A stretch of DNA of 64,000 nt. It comes from Entophlyctis helioformis. Taxonomy: Eukaryota; Chytridiomycota; Chytridiomycetes; Chytridiales; Chytriomycetaceae. Under the pieces are notes generated by a model. It had not been told where the DNA came from. It saw only the letters and a list, made by a program, of their open reading frames with translations, and did not search any database. The stretch spans positions 62,001 to 126,000 of the forward strand of contig JAHLKH010000050.1 of assembly GCA_025526915.1 (NCBI GenBank). The letters are read 5' to 3'. Shown piece by piece: positions 20,889 to 32,905 of this stretch. The translations under genes were made by a program, and so were the position numbers. Every line of letters starts with the position of its first letter. The stretch's first letter is position 1.

Positions 20889-21250
20889 TCAAACGTGGCC
20901 ACAGCAATCGTCGAGTTGCCCTTGATGGCGATGCGTCTGTCGCGGCAGTCAGCCAGGCGGTCAGTCAGCCATGCACATGCACACACACAGTCACAGTCAC
21001 AGTCACAGTCACACACCTGGTTGCAGACTCGATCGTCACCGTGGGCGAGTCGGCCTCTCCAGCACCACTTGCACCACTTGCAGCAGCAGCAGCCTCGCCC
21101 AGCAGCGCAGCCAGCCTCTGTGCCCGCACAGCAACCTGTCTGACCAGCCCGCTCGTGCCTGCGAGTGCCGCCGCCGTCTGAGGCCCGTCGGTGCTGTCGG
21201 CTGTCCGTGCCGTGCCGTGCCCGTACCATTGCCCGTACCAGTCAGTCGTC
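20889..21250 (-). CDS. LAMTOR5: LAMTOR5/HBXIP-like Ragulator subunit (roadblock fold)
   Basis: A minus-strand exon ending at 21017 reads LAGTSGLVRQVAVRAQRLAA, an Ala/Gly stretch, then DSPTVTIESATR, followed by a GTGTGT donor. A second exon from 20936 reads RRIAIKGNSTIAVATF. The order helix - short loop - IES - I.I.....I.VAV is that of LAMTOR5, which in animals helps tether Rag GTPases and mTORC1 to lysosomes. The frame then runs past the expected end, but one extra T in the TTT at 20891-20893 (minus strand) would give ATF-stop, matching the family's length and the AATAAA just beyond. The 5' end is unresolved: no ATG is in frame in the first exon, so 21250 is only a limit. The gene overlaps the ADE2 upstream region and is divergent to it. 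Confidence 0.45.
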
Positions 21251-21584
21251 TCGCCATACCAGCCGCCATCTCAGTCCAAGCTGGCCCGCATGCGCAACTC
21301 GCCGCTCACAGGCAACGCAGAAGCCGTGGGCGTCCGACACGACACAGAGCCTCGACTGTCGCTGGCGCTGCAAGGTGTGCGGCCAGCCAGCCCGTCCGTC
21401 CGTCCGTCAGTCACTCAGCCTTCCAGCCTGCCTTCCAGCCGCCTTCCAGCCTGCCCCTTCACCAACCAGCCAGCCGCTCAACCAGCCGCTCTCACATGTC
21501 GCGCACGGCCTCGTGGACGGCCGTCTCTGTCGGTGCTCCTCTCGCCAGCATCTCGCTTGGCGCCAATCTCGACAACCACCGACC

Positions 21585-23679
21585 ATGGACAAGCGCTCGA
21601 TTGGCATTCTTGGAGGCGGCCAGCTGGGCAGGTGTGTGCTCGGTCTGCCTGCCTGCATGTCTGCATGTCTGCTGCTGCTGCTGCATGTCTGCATGTCTGC
21701 ATGTCTGCATGCCCATCTGTCTGCCTGAAGACCAGCCTTGGACACTGCCAGGCGCTCATGCACTCGCTCCGTTGCTTGCACGCCTGCGGCTGACCACTCA
21801 ACCCACAGAATGCTCACAGAGGCGGCCAACCGCCTCAACGTCCCGGTCGCCATCCTCGACAGCGCCCACAACCCGGCCGCCCAGATTTCCGCCCCTGCCG
21901 ACGCCCGCCATGTCGTGGGCAGCTTCAAGGACCCGGCCAAAATCCGTGAGCTGGCCGCCGTCTCGGGCGTCCTGACCGTCGAGATTGAGCACGTTGATGC
22001 CGATGCGCTGGCCGCCGTCGAGGCCGAGACCGGCGTCCCTGTTCACCCGTCGCCCAAGACGATCCGCATCATCCAGGACAAGTACCTGCAAAAGACCCAC
22101 ATTGCCGCCCACGCCCCTGCCGTGCCCATCGCTCCCTTCCGAGACGTCACGCCCGGCAGCGAGGCCGAGTCCATCCTCGCTGCCGCGCTCGACTTTGGCT
22201 ACCCGCTCATGCTCAAGTCCAAACGCTCGCCTACGACGGCCGCGGCAACCGCGCTGTCCACAACGCTGGCGAGATCGGCGACGCCATCGAGGCGCTCGGC
22301 GGCGGCGCGGCAAAGAACGGCCCGTCGCTCTACGTCGAGAAGTGGGTCACGTTTGTGCGCGAGCTGGCCGTCATGGTCGTCAGGTCGACCACCGGCGAGA
22401 CCGTCACGTACCCGTGTGTGGAGACGGTGCAAAAGGACAACATCTGCCACCTGGTCATTGCGCCTGCGCAGATCGACGGCATGATTGCCGACAAGGCCCG
22501 TGCTGCTGCCAAGAACGCCGTCTCCGTGCTCGACGGTGCTGGCATCTACGGCGTCGAGCTGTTCCTTCTCAGCGACGGTGAGTCTGGAGCAGAGTGCACT
22601 CGGTGTGCGGCGTCCTTCTCAACCTGTCTTGTGCCATGCCGACAGACTCAATCTACCTCAACGAGATCGCCCCCCGCCCACACAACTCGGGCCACTACAC
22701 CATCGAGGCGTGCAACACGTCCCAGTTTGAGAACCATGTCGCGCCATTCTGGGCATGCCGCTCGGCTCGCCGCTGCTCAAGGTGCCTGCCTCGATCATGA
22801 TCAACATCATCGGAACGGGCTCGGACGATGCGGCTCTTGAAGAGACGCTCAAGGCGTGCCATGCATCGCTTGCCATTCCAGGCAGCACCATCCACCTGTA
22901 CGGCAAAGGCGGCGTGCGCAAGGCGCGCAAGATGGGCCACATCACGCTGGTGGGCGAGACCATGGCAGATGTCATTGCCAACACCAAGCAGATCCTGCAG
23001 CACATCCCCGGCAGCGGCGTCACGGCCGAATCGCTGGCGTCGCAGTCGCCCGACGCGTCCGAGCCGCTGTGGGCACAACCCAACCCGCTGGTTGGCGTCA
23101 TTATGGGATCCGACTCGGACCTGCCCACCATGCGCGCTGCTGCCCTCATCCTCAAGGGCTTTGGCGTGCCGTTTGAACTCACGATCGTGTCCGCTCACCG
23201 CACGCCCGACCGCATGGTGCACTACGCCAAGACGGCCCACGAGCGCGGCATCAAGGTCATTATTGCCGCTGCTGGTGGTGCGGCGCATCTGCCCGGCATG
23301 GTGGCGGCCATCACGCCGCTGCCTGTCGTCGGTGTGCCCGTCGCTCTCAAGGTTCTTGACGGTGTCGACTCGCTGCACTCGATTGTCCAGATGCCTGTAA
23401 GTCACAGACGGCCGCCCCTCCCATACGCTTGCGGTGATCGCCTTGCTGGTCTGACACTTCTTGTGTGCGTGCGTGTTCTCTGTCTAGCGCGGTGTTCCGG
23501 TCGCGACGGTCGCCATCAACAACTCGACCAATGCGGCGCTGCTGGCGATCCGCATCCTTGGCGTGCACATGCCCAGCTACCTCGAGCAGCTCCAGGACTA
23601 TGCGCGGCTGCAGGAAGACGAGGTGCTCCGCAAGGTCGATGTGCTGGAAGAGGTCGGATGGGAGCGCTACAGCGCATAG
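21585..23679 (+). CDS. ADE2: Phosphoribosylaminoimidazole carboxylase (PurK-PurE fusion)
   Basis: Starts [16 protein letters not shown] at 21585, then a first intron of about 220 nt. The N-terminal PurK-like ATP-grasp part includes [10 protein letters not shown], a DGRG block and [12 protein letters not shown]. The C-terminal PurE-like part has [22 protein letters not shown] and [12 protein letters not shown], ending [10 protein letters not shown] at 23679. It converts AIR to CAIR in purine synthesis; this two-domain fusion is the fungal form. Other introns: GTGAGT at 22577 and GTAAGT at 23398. Two single-base gaps break the frame: at AAA 22221-22223 (an added A restores [10 protein letters not shown]) and at 22740 (an added C restores [11 protein letters not shown]). 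These look like consensus errors rather than inactivation. Confidence 0.93.
21653..21712 (+). repeat. TGCATGTC tandem repeat in ADE2 intron 1
   Basis: About seven copies of tgcatgtc, split by a (CTG)4-5 run at 21670-21682. Located inside the first ADE2 intron. Confidence 0.8.
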
Positions 23680-23793
23680 GCCGCTCGCCGCCAACCCAGA
23701 TGCGATGCGATGCGATGCGAGTGAATGAATGGGCCGATCTGAATCTCACTTCTCCTCCCGTTCATCCTCCGCCTCTTGAGCGGCATCGGAGCT

Positions 23794-25806
23794 ATGGGCT
23801 TTCAACGGCTGGTGGCAGATGCGGCCACTCCACAAGACCGGGCTGCTGGTGGCTATGCACTGCTTGACAGCCACTCGGCGCTGGTCCAGGAAGCGGCGGC
23901 AGTGGAGACGAGCTCAACTGCGACCTCATGGACGGTGAGCCAGACCTGCATGCTTTCGAGTCTCGGCTGTGGCCTGCCTGCGTTCAACGCACCACACGCA
24001 CACACACACCACGCACACATACGATGCACGGCTGACAGATGTGCCATTGCAGGGTTCGCTATTGTGGTGCAGGTGCTGTTAGCAACCATTGCGCTCGGGT
24101 CGCTGTTCATCAAGCGGTGGCGTGAGCGGCCACAGCGGCCGCTTCTTGTCTGGTATGGGGGCGGCTGGCTGCATCTGCCTGCATCTGGCTGCATCTGGCT
24201 GCCGATCGTGTCCGACTGGCGCTGACACTCACTTGCGGGGCATGCGGTCCCGTGTGCAGGGCCATGGACACCTCCAAGCAGGCGCTCGCAGCCTCCATGG
24301 TGCATTTCGTCAATGTGTTTGTGTCGTCCATCTCGGGCATCGACGCTGAGGGCCGCGAGGGACGGTCCACCAACCCATGCGTGTGGTACTTTTTGAATGC
24401 AAGTGTCGCTGGCGGCGGATGTGGCGGGCGAGACACTGGCACTGACTGTCACTGACTGACTGGCTGACTGCTGGCTGGCTGGGACAGTTGGGACTGGACA
24501 CGACGATCGGCGTGGGGATCCTGTACGTGTTCTTGAAGGGCTGCACGCCGTTGCCGAGGCACTCAAGATCACGGACATGGAGTCGGGCATCTACGGCAAC
24601 CCACCACGGTGCGTGGCTTCTCTGCTTCTCTCTGCATCTCTCTGCCTCTCGGTCTCTCAACAACCGCGCCATCCTCCAACGCGGCCATGACAGGTTCGGC
24701 CCATGGATCAAGCAGCTCACCTTATTCATTACCGCCTGGTTCTTTGTCAAGCTGAGCATCGTCATTGCGCTCGAAGTGTTCCCCATCTTTGGCATATTAG
24801 GCGTGTGGATTCTGTCGCCGCTGGCTGCCACGGGCGACCCGCGGCTGCAAGTCATTGTCGTCATGCTCGTGTTCCCGCTCATCATGAACATCATCCAGGC
24901 GTGGCTGATCGACTTTGTCATCAAGGGCAAGATCGGCAAGGCGCGTGTCAGGGTGGGCGGCAACCGCGGCCAGCAGCAGCAGTGGGTAGTGCAAGCGCTC
25001 GTCGTCGTCGCAGCCATCTGGCTGGACGCGGAGACGGTGGCGATGGCGGTCAAGACGCGATATCGCCAGTCGGCTCAGGCAGTTTGGGGCCGTATGATGT
25101 GGAGGAGGATGCCAGCCATGTTGGCGAGTATGACGAAGGGTTCTATGCCAGCCACGACGATGATATTGAGCAGGCATTCATGGACGACAGCGACGCCGAC
25201 TCTCCTCATTCTTCTCGAGTTGCATCAGCAGGATCAGCATCAGCAGTCGACGGTGGATCTGTCTCGGCCGGGCTACGCGGACGGCGAAGGCGGACGGGCA
25301 GTGGGCATATTGCGCATTCGGACGGATGGGCACGATGGATTGGCGGGTTCTTTGGCGCAGGACACGCACAGCCGCCCCTGAGCGACTACACGGCGCTACG
25401 CCGCACTGCGTCTGACGAGGCTCTTGCCAATCCAACCAGTATCGGCAACAGTGGCAGCGCGACGCATTCCGTCGCGACAGAGGCAGCACCAGGATCGCCG
25501 ACATTCTCTGAAGAGTCGCAGGCTGCAACACCCAGGGCGTCGCAAGCTGCAAAATCTGGGACAGCAGGTGCATCTGGGACGGCGTCTCGCGCAGGACCGT
25601 TGCCGCCTCTCAAGACGCCGAGCGGCGTTGTTGCTGCATCCAGCCACAATGCATCTCTGCTCTCGCCGCAGTCGGCAGCGCTGCAGCGTCCAGGCGGTGG
25701 TGGCGGCCCGTCCGCAGCAGCAGCAGACAACGGCGCGCCGTCGCCAGCATCCATCTACTATTCGGCGCGCACGTCGCCGGCCACCAGCCATTCGCCGCGC
25801 CAGTGA
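23794..25806 (+). CDS. STIMATE/YPL162C-type multi-pass membrane protein
   Basis: Exons encode [81 protein letters not shown] and [19 protein letters not shown], giving about five membrane helices. This pattern is that of the fungal vacuolar-membrane protein YPL162C and animal STIMATE (TMEM110), which sits at ER-plasma-membrane contacts and aids store-operated calcium entry. A long Ser/Ala/Gly-rich cytosolic tail ends SPRQ at 25806. The frame breaks at GGG 24538-24540; an extra G restores [14 protein letters not shown]. Another frame change between about 24950 and 25090 could be an intron with a weak donor or a second missing base. Start [11 protein letters not shown] chosen as the first ATG. 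Confidence 0.75.
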
Positions 25807-26210
25807 CGGCCTCTTCTCGTCCAGCGACCCAATACAGACTCTGCCATGACGCCACTCTTAACACTCTTTAAAAGCGCCGTGGCCTCATCGGGCCGTCATC
25901 TGGCAGTGGCAGCCAGATGCGTGCGCGAGTCGCGCGTCATCTGGGCCAGATCTGGGCGGCATTCAGCCGCACCGCCGTCGGCTCACCGCAGACGCTGGAG
26001 CGGCAGGCAGGCAGGTGCCAGAACGCACCCGAACGCACCCGAACGCACTGACCCGCACTCTTACAACCTCGCTCGCCGTGCTGCCGCCTCGCTGGCTCGC
26101 ACCCCTGCCCTTGCCCAACCGCCGCGGTGAGCCACGCACGCCGCCTGCGGACCGCCCAGCTTTATCTTTATCGACGCCGTGTCAGCACCACAGGTGGTAT
26201 CTTGCACGGC

Positions 26211-28075
26211 ATGAGCTCGCCCCGTGCACCACCGCAGCCGTCGCCCACGCAGGCCGCACCTGCCGCACCTGCCCCGTCTGCCGCACCTGCCCCGCGTGCT
26301 CCTCCTGCCGCCCCGTCTGCCCCACCGCAGCGGCCGCCAGGGCAGCCTGGGCCAGACGGGCCAACGCGACCTTCTGCTGCTGCTCCACCTGTCGAGGCTC
26401 CACCTGCCGCCGACCCCTCCGAGGCCCCTCCCGAAGCGCCCGAGCCGTCGCAACCGCCGTCGCAACCATCACCACAACCACCACCACACCACCACCACCT
26501 CCTCCTCCAAGGCCGCCTGCTCCGTCTGCCGAGCCTTCAGGTGCGTGCACAACGTTTTATTGTTGTTGCCATCCGTCGATCTCTGCGTGCCGTTGCATCG
26601 TTCATGGCGACCCGCTCAGGTGCGTCGATAACGAGGCGTGCGTGGGACGTAACGAGGCGTGAGACAGCAGGCAGCAGGCAGCAGGCAGGCATGCTGGGCG
26701 TCGCTGCCTCGCTGTCTCTGCCTTGCTGCCTCGCTGCCTCGCTGCCTCCACACGCTGCCTCTTCACGCACGCCAGCAGGCCGTCGCTCGGCAGCGCAGAT
26801 GCGTGAGACATTCTGGCCAACTGGCTTGCTGACCGACCGACCGACTGCCCGACCGACTACCCGCCTGGCTGGGCGATGCCATCCATCTCCTGCGTCTCTC
26901 CTGCGTCTCTCCTGCGTCTCCTCTGCCCCGGCACCACCTGCACCACCACCACCACCACCACCACCACCACCAACGACGTCCCTGGCTGCTGGTGCACAAC
27001 GCATCCGTTGCTTCTGTCGCTGCTCGTCGCTCTGGCCATTCAACATGACTCCAATCGACGCATGCGCTTCCAGCAGCACCTCCACCGGCCGCCCCATCTG
27101 AGGGCCCCCCGCCTGCCCAGCCGACCCGGTCTCCAGCTCCTCCTCCTCCTCCTGCTCCAACCTCTCAGCCTCCGCCTCCTCCAACTCTTCCTCCCGTCCC
27201 TCCCGTGCCGCCCACCGTGGTGCAGCCGTCGCCGCCGCCTCCCTCGCAATCGCCTCAACCGCCGCCCTCACCACCACCACCACCACCACCACCGCCGCCT
27301 TCTCCAAGTGCACAGCCGTCACCTCTTCCTCCCCCCGTTGTGCTGCCATCCCAGCCGCCAGCACCCTCTCCGACGCGTCCTCCGGTCGTTGTGCAGCCAC
27401 CTCCAACGTCTGTATCTCCATCTCCTGCCCCTCCCTTCCCCCAGATACCATCATCCCCTCTGCTGTGCCTGCGATCCCTCGACCGCAACCACAGCCCTCG
27501 CCCGTCGCTCCTCCCATGCCAAGCAATCCATCTAACCCTGTTGCTCCTCCTCTTCCTCCTCCTCCTCCTGTGGTCCAACCTGCTCAACCCCCGCCTCGTC
27601 CCAACGTCTTGCCGCTCCCGCCTCCAAGCTCTGCGGCCCCATCGCCAGCGCGTCGTAAGCCCTTGCGCGTCAAGATGTGGCACATGCACACACGCATCCA
27701 CCCTGCAAAGCTCTGACAACCACTCATTCAACCCAACAGGCGACCCAGCTGCATCCATCCCAACGTCTGGCAACTTTGTGCCCATTCCTCCAAGGATCGT
27801 TGCTGGCCCCCTGCCGACCGGCACCAATATCGTGCCCGTTGGTGGCGGCAATGGCGGTGGTCCAGGAAACGGAAGCAGTGTCGGTGCAGCTCCAGAAGAC
27901 TCGAGCTCGACTGGACTTCCTATCGGAACCGTCCTCGGAACAGCCGGCGGTATCTTTGGTGGCGCCATTCTGATCTTGCTCCTTGGCATCTTCCTCATCC
28001 GCCGTCGCCAGCGTCGCTTGAACACCTTTGACGAAGAGACGCTGAACGAGATTCTCAAGGACGCGCCGCTTCCAA

Positions 28076-28106
<31 letters not shown>

Positions 28107-29470
28107 ACAGCAACAGCAGCTTCGGCAGCCCGCGATTGTCGCCGTCAGCACAGTGAGCGGCACCACAGTCGTGTCGTCGACCAAACCCGAATCCGCGCCG
28201 CTCCAGAAAATGCCAGACTCGTCTGTGGCTGCCAGATCGGTACCACAGCATCCCGCTCCATCCAACGCCAGTGCGCTCGGCTCGCCTGCGTATTCGGCTG
28301 CTGCGGAAAGTGGATCGGCCGGCTCTGCTGCCGCTGGATCCGGGCCTGCACCGGCGTCGCCCAATTACCCGATCCGATCTGCGTCTGCAACCGCTGGCGT
28401 TGGACTCACACAGGCGGGAGCCTTGGCCTCTGCCAGCCAAAGCAGCATTGTCGTCAGGCCGATTGTTCCTCGCGCATCAACCTCGAGCCTCGCCAACCCT
28501 CTAACGCGCAGGAGCAGCAGCAGCTACTTGACCACCACAACAACAACAGCAGCAGCAGCTTATGTATGACCAAGACCAGCATCAGCAATACTACGACCTT
28601 CAGGCCCAGCAGTACGAACAGCAGCAATATGACCAGCTCCAGTACGGACAGCACCAGTACGACCTGGCCATGTACCACCACCAGCAGCAGATGCAGCAGT
28701 TTGACCAGCACCCGCACCTGCACCAGCTCCACCATCACGCCTCGTTTGACTACATGCCATCACCTCAATACGTCTCATACGACACGAGCATGCAGATGGG
28801 ACAGCCCATGGATGGCGTCATGATGCAGCACCCAGGCGAGATGCCCGCCCAGTACAGCTACGCGACAGGCTCGATGCATCCGCCTATGCCCTACCCGCAT
28901 CCGATGGCTCCTTCTGCTGGATACGGATACGTGTCGCCTGTCCAAGGTCACTCTGTGCTTCCGCTTCTCGGATCGTACTCGTATGCCCCGCATCCAAGCA
29001 CGGTCTACAGCGAACACTCGTCGGACCTGAGCGTTCTGCAGACCATGATTGACGGCTCGGTTGGCCAGTCTGAGCATCCGATCACGGACGACGTTGAGGC
29101 TGCCGGCCTGCCCCTCTTGCTGCCATTGGAGCCCGAGCCGCTCCAGGAGACTGCCGACCAGCCCGACGCGCTCGAGCCTGTGCCGTCTGTGAATCGCCTT
29201 GGCCGCCGTCAGGAACAGGAACAGGAGCAGGAACAGGAGCAGGAACCGCAGCAAGAGCAGCAAGAGCAAGAGCAGGAGCAAGAGAAGCAGCAGCGTGTCT
29301 TGCACAATCGCAGCTCGAACCAGTTCAAGTTTGAGCCGACTCTGGCCCCCATCGCGGATGCCCACTCTGACATGGACAGCAACGCGTCGCCGCCGCGCTC
29401 CGACGTGAGCGACAGTGCAGCCAGAACCGGGCATGCGTCTGTGTCTGCGTCTGTTGCGCCGTCGCACTGA
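26211..29470 (+). CDS. Proline-rich single-pass membrane protein with Gln-rich tail
   Basis: Several exons. N-terminal blocks are Pro/Ala-rich (MSSPRAPPQPSPTQAAP), then long Pro runs (PPPSPPPPPPPPPPSPS). After an intron at 27656-27739 comes a Gly-rich stretch, one hydrophobic segment (GGIFGGAILILLLGIFLI) and a stop-transfer RRRQRR. The tail starts with an acidic-amphipathic LNEILKDAP, a Gln run, Ser/Ala-rich sequence and a Gln/Tyr/His-rich region (MYDQDQHQQYYDLQ), ending SVAPSH at 29470. The layout suggests a cell-surface sensor or wall-anchored protein, as in fungal mucin-like receptors; no named family is recognised. The frame changes at CCCCC 27438-27442 (one more C restores PPFPPDTIIPSAVP) and in the low-complexity run near 28550. 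The first exon is uncertain. Confidence 0.6.
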
Positions 29471-29481
29471 GCGCACCCACA

Positions 29482-30058
29482 ATGAATCGTGTTGTTGCAT
29501 TGGGGATCACGTTGGCATTTGCGGGTCCAGCCGTGCTTTCCCATCCAATGGCCGACAGCGCGACCCTCCTCCGCAATCGCGGCGCGGCAGCAGCCAAGAC
29601 AGCCGTCGAAGCCAGCGATGACAACGACGACAGCAGCAACTACGTGGACGAGCCCGGCGCACCCGATGCCTCTGCAGGCGACGATGCACACGGCGCAAGG
29701 AACGGCGCGGCAGCAGCAGGCGGCCCGCACGAGCTTCGCCGTCCACGCAGCCGCCAGGGCAGCAGCAACCGCAAACACAACCCGCATTCACACACGCAGC
29801 ACGATAAGCACCATGCAAGCAACGGCGCCAATGGCAGCGCTCCGTTCTCGCACACGTATCTCATCCACACGTCTGTCCGTGCATCGCCGCTGTCCAAAGA
29901 CGTGAGTTGGACTGGACTGCACTGGCTGGACTGCACTGGGCGGCTGCTGTCTGCGCCTCGCTGTACCTGGCATGGCTGTCCCTGGCATCACATCGCATCT
30001 ATAATCATCCGCGGGCTGGCCGTTGATCCGCTGTCTGCCGCTGCAGGCCCTCGGACTG

Positions 30059-30092
<34 letters not shown>

Positions 30093-32187
30093 TGTCTACC
30101 TGCCTGGCTGACACTCTTGTCCCCATGAACCCCATCGACAGTCGCCCGAGCAAAACTACCGCGGCTTCTTCAACCTGTCGATGCTGCTGCTGGGCGTGTC
30201 CAACCTGCGGCTCATCATCGAGAACTTTATGAAGTACGGATGGCTGCTCAACTTTCCCAAGGCCGGCCTCAAGCTCAACGACATCAAGTGGAGTCTGGTC
30301 TCGATGGCCTTCCAGCTGGTGCGTCCGATCCGCCGTCCGCCCTGGTCCTGTTGTTGCGATAAGCTTGGCTGGCTGGCTGTTTGGCTGGCTCCGCAAGCAT
30401 CGGGCTTGCACGCGTGTTCCGCATTGCTGAGCCACCGCGGACTTTGTTGTGGATATGTGTGGGTTTGCTGACCTTGGCTCTTTGGATGCAGGTCCCGATC
30501 CTGGTGGCATTTCTGATTGAGAAATGGGCTGCATACGCAAGCAGCGCCAGTATCCGCACAGGCATTGCCCCTTCCCTTCCTGCTGCCAGAGTCTTGAACA
30601 CGGTCAATGTGTGCGCCGCGCTCTTTGTGCCTGCGTGGATCTCGTGGTCAATGATATGGAGCCCTGTAAGCCACCATGCATCTTCCCGAGCCCCCCTCTC
30701 CTCTCCTCCCTTATCGTGTGCCGCTTGTCTCACAGTGTCATGGTTGGCAACCCCAGGTGTCGGCCAGTGCGCCACTGTTCACCTCCATCGTCTTGTTCCT
30801 CAAGCTCGTCTCCTATGCACTCGTCAACAGCGATCTACGCCGTGAATCTGTGCTCAAGGTCCATCTGAGCCCTGTCCAAGACGACACCTCCTTCACACCA
30901 ACGCCTCTCACGGATACCAGCGGCGAGAAGTTTGATCCCAACCACTGCCCGTACCCGGCCAACATCACTCTGAACAACCTCGTGTACTTTTGCTTAGCCC
31001 CAACCCTGGTACGCGTTTTGGCTGGATGCAATGGGCAATCGTTGAATGGCCGGCGATGGTGCTGACGCCCATGAATCGGGGGGATATCCGGGCACATAGA
31101 GTTATCAGCCAGTGTATCCTCGCACCAAGCGTATACGCAAGGTGTTTCTGATGAAGCGATTCATCGAGCTGTCGACTGCCCTTGCAGGGATGTTCTTTTT
31201 GTCTATCCAGTATGCAGGTGAGTCTTGCTGATCAAGTCCATTGGTCTTGATACTCGGCGCTGACGTTTGCGGCTACAACCAGCACCGACACTGCAAAACT
31301 CGATCGAGGCACTCGACAAGTTTGACATTCCGCGACTTGTTGAGCGTGTTCTCAAGCTGTCAATCGTCAGGTGACTGGCTGTCTCTGCTTGCCGTCGGCT
31401 GATGTCCCGCAACACTGACCATCCGCACCCATGTTGTGCGCGACAGTGTTGTCATTTGGCTGCTCATGTTCTGGTCCTTTTTCCACTGCTGGCTCAATAT
31501 CCTCGCAGAAGTGCTGCGCTTTGGCGATCGCCGTTTCTACGAACCGGTGAGTCTTGTCTTGTCTTGGACCCTCGGCTCTATCCATGCCTTGGATGCATTG
31601 ACTGACCGTCGGACTGCCCGCTCGACAGTGGTGGAACGCGCGTGACATTTCAGAGTACTGGCGTCTATGGAACACGCCTGTGTACTACTGGGGCAAGCGA
31701 CACGTGTACTTGCCGCTCATTCGAACTTATCGTGTCCATCCGACCATCGCCATGGCGGCCGTGTTCACCGTCTCGGCCGTCCTGCACGAGCTCGTGGTCG
31801 GCATCCCAACACATTCTCTCAACGGCACTGCCTTTATGTATGCCTGATATGGCATTGATCGCACGACGTCTGCGCTCAACCTGTAGACTGACTGGGTGCA
31901 TGGCACATGCAGCGGCATGCTTGGCCAGATCCCGCTCATCTTTTGCGTCAGGGCAATCATGTCATATGGCCGACGCCTGCTCAAGCGACCAAAGAACGAT
32001 CAGCTGTTTGACACGATTGGTGAGTCTCTGGACTGCTTGAAGCGGTGCATTGATCAGACTGCCGGCTCACACCATGTCGTCGGCTGCAGGAAACTACCTG
32101 TTCTGGATCACATTCACCATCGTTGGACAGCCTGCATGTGTCCTGGTGTACTATTCGCAGTGGTACAAGCAGAATGTCAAGGCTTGA
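29482..32187 (+). CDS. DGAT1: Diacylglycerol O-acyltransferase 1 (MBOAT family)
   Basis: About nine exons. Conserved order: YRGFFNLSMLLLGVSNLRL, NFMKYGWLL, LAPTLSYQPVYPRT, FYEPWWNARDISEYWRLWN, PVYYWGKRHVYLPL, VLHELVVGIP (catalytic His, near 31785) and MLGQIPLIF, ending YYSQWYKQNVKA at 32187. It esterifies diacylglycerol with acyl-CoA in the ER to make triacylglycerol for lipid droplets, the main fuel of zoospores. The first ATG (29482) lies only 11 bp after the previous gene's stop and gives a signal-like MNRVVALGITLAFAG. The second Met (29548, MADSATLLRNRG) would fit DGAT1 better, since the family has a cytosolic N-terminus. Acceptor cacatag at 31099 gives the best join for the LAPTL/SYQ exon border. 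Confidence 0.9.
30062..30092 (+). repeat. (CCAG)n repeat in DGAT1 intron 1
   Basis: Seven near-perfect copies of ccag/ccagc, intronic. Confidence 0.85.
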
Positions 32188-32374
32188 TGGGTTGGGTGCC
32201 TGTGCTTGGTCTCCATGTTGAGATTTGCGAGGTAAAAATATATTTGGATAGCCCGAGGGAGCGAGGTGTTACATTGCTGAGCCGGATCTGCGATACTATA
32301 ACGTCACGTGCCATCTCACGTGACTAGCTTTTACCGCTGCCACATTTTTCTGACCTTTGCCAATCGACCTGAAC

Positions 32375-32882
32375 ATGAGGTTTGAATGCAGCCGAGAGGA
32401 CCACACAGACACACAGACAGAGCGACTGACGGATTGCCGCACCTAGGAACCCAGGCAGTGGTGCTGGCACCAAGGGCAAGTCGTCGATCCTAGCCAAGTC
32501 GCTGTCCAAGACCAAGAAGCCGTCGGCATCCACAGTCCACAAGAAATCCAAGTCGTCGGCATCATCATCCACAGCATCAGCATCGGCATCAAAGAGCACA
32601 GCATCCACAGCAGCATCCACAGCAGCGTCGGGATCGTCCAGCATACCGCAAGGCAAGCGCAAAGCAGCCAACGACAAGCTGGCCGCCTCGATCAACGAGT
32701 CCGTGGACGATGTGCGGGCCGTCTACAACTCGGTGCTGCAGCGACACAAGCGGGACGAGATGGCCATTGAGCGGTCGATGGAGCTCAAGCGCAAAGAGGC
32801 GGCCAGACGGGCCGAGGCACTGCGTGCGACGCAAGAGGCAGACGACATGGATGCTGCGTTGGCGGCATTGTCGGCGCTGTGA
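32375..32882 (+). CDS. Small Ser/Lys-rich coiled-coil protein
   Basis: The main exon (from the acceptor near 32450) reads NPGSGAGTKGKSSILAKSL, a Ser/Ala/Thr-rich stretch with basic patches (KKPSASTVHKKSK), then a predicted helix from AANDKLAASINESVDDVRAV to MDAALAALSAL, stop at 32880-32882. The short first exon (ATG AG at 32375) with donor gtttga is a guess that keeps phase. Basic linker plus acidic/basic C-terminal helix suits a nucleolar or chromatin accessory factor, but no family is recognised. Confidence 0.5.
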
Positions 32883-32905
32883 ATGAACTGCCCCGTCGAC
32901 ATTTT

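Noticed and set aside
22201..22750. ADE2 as a pseudogene
   Set aside because: Everything but two single-base gaps is conserved, the same kind of gap occurs in unrelated genes, and splice sites are intact; assembly error is more likely.
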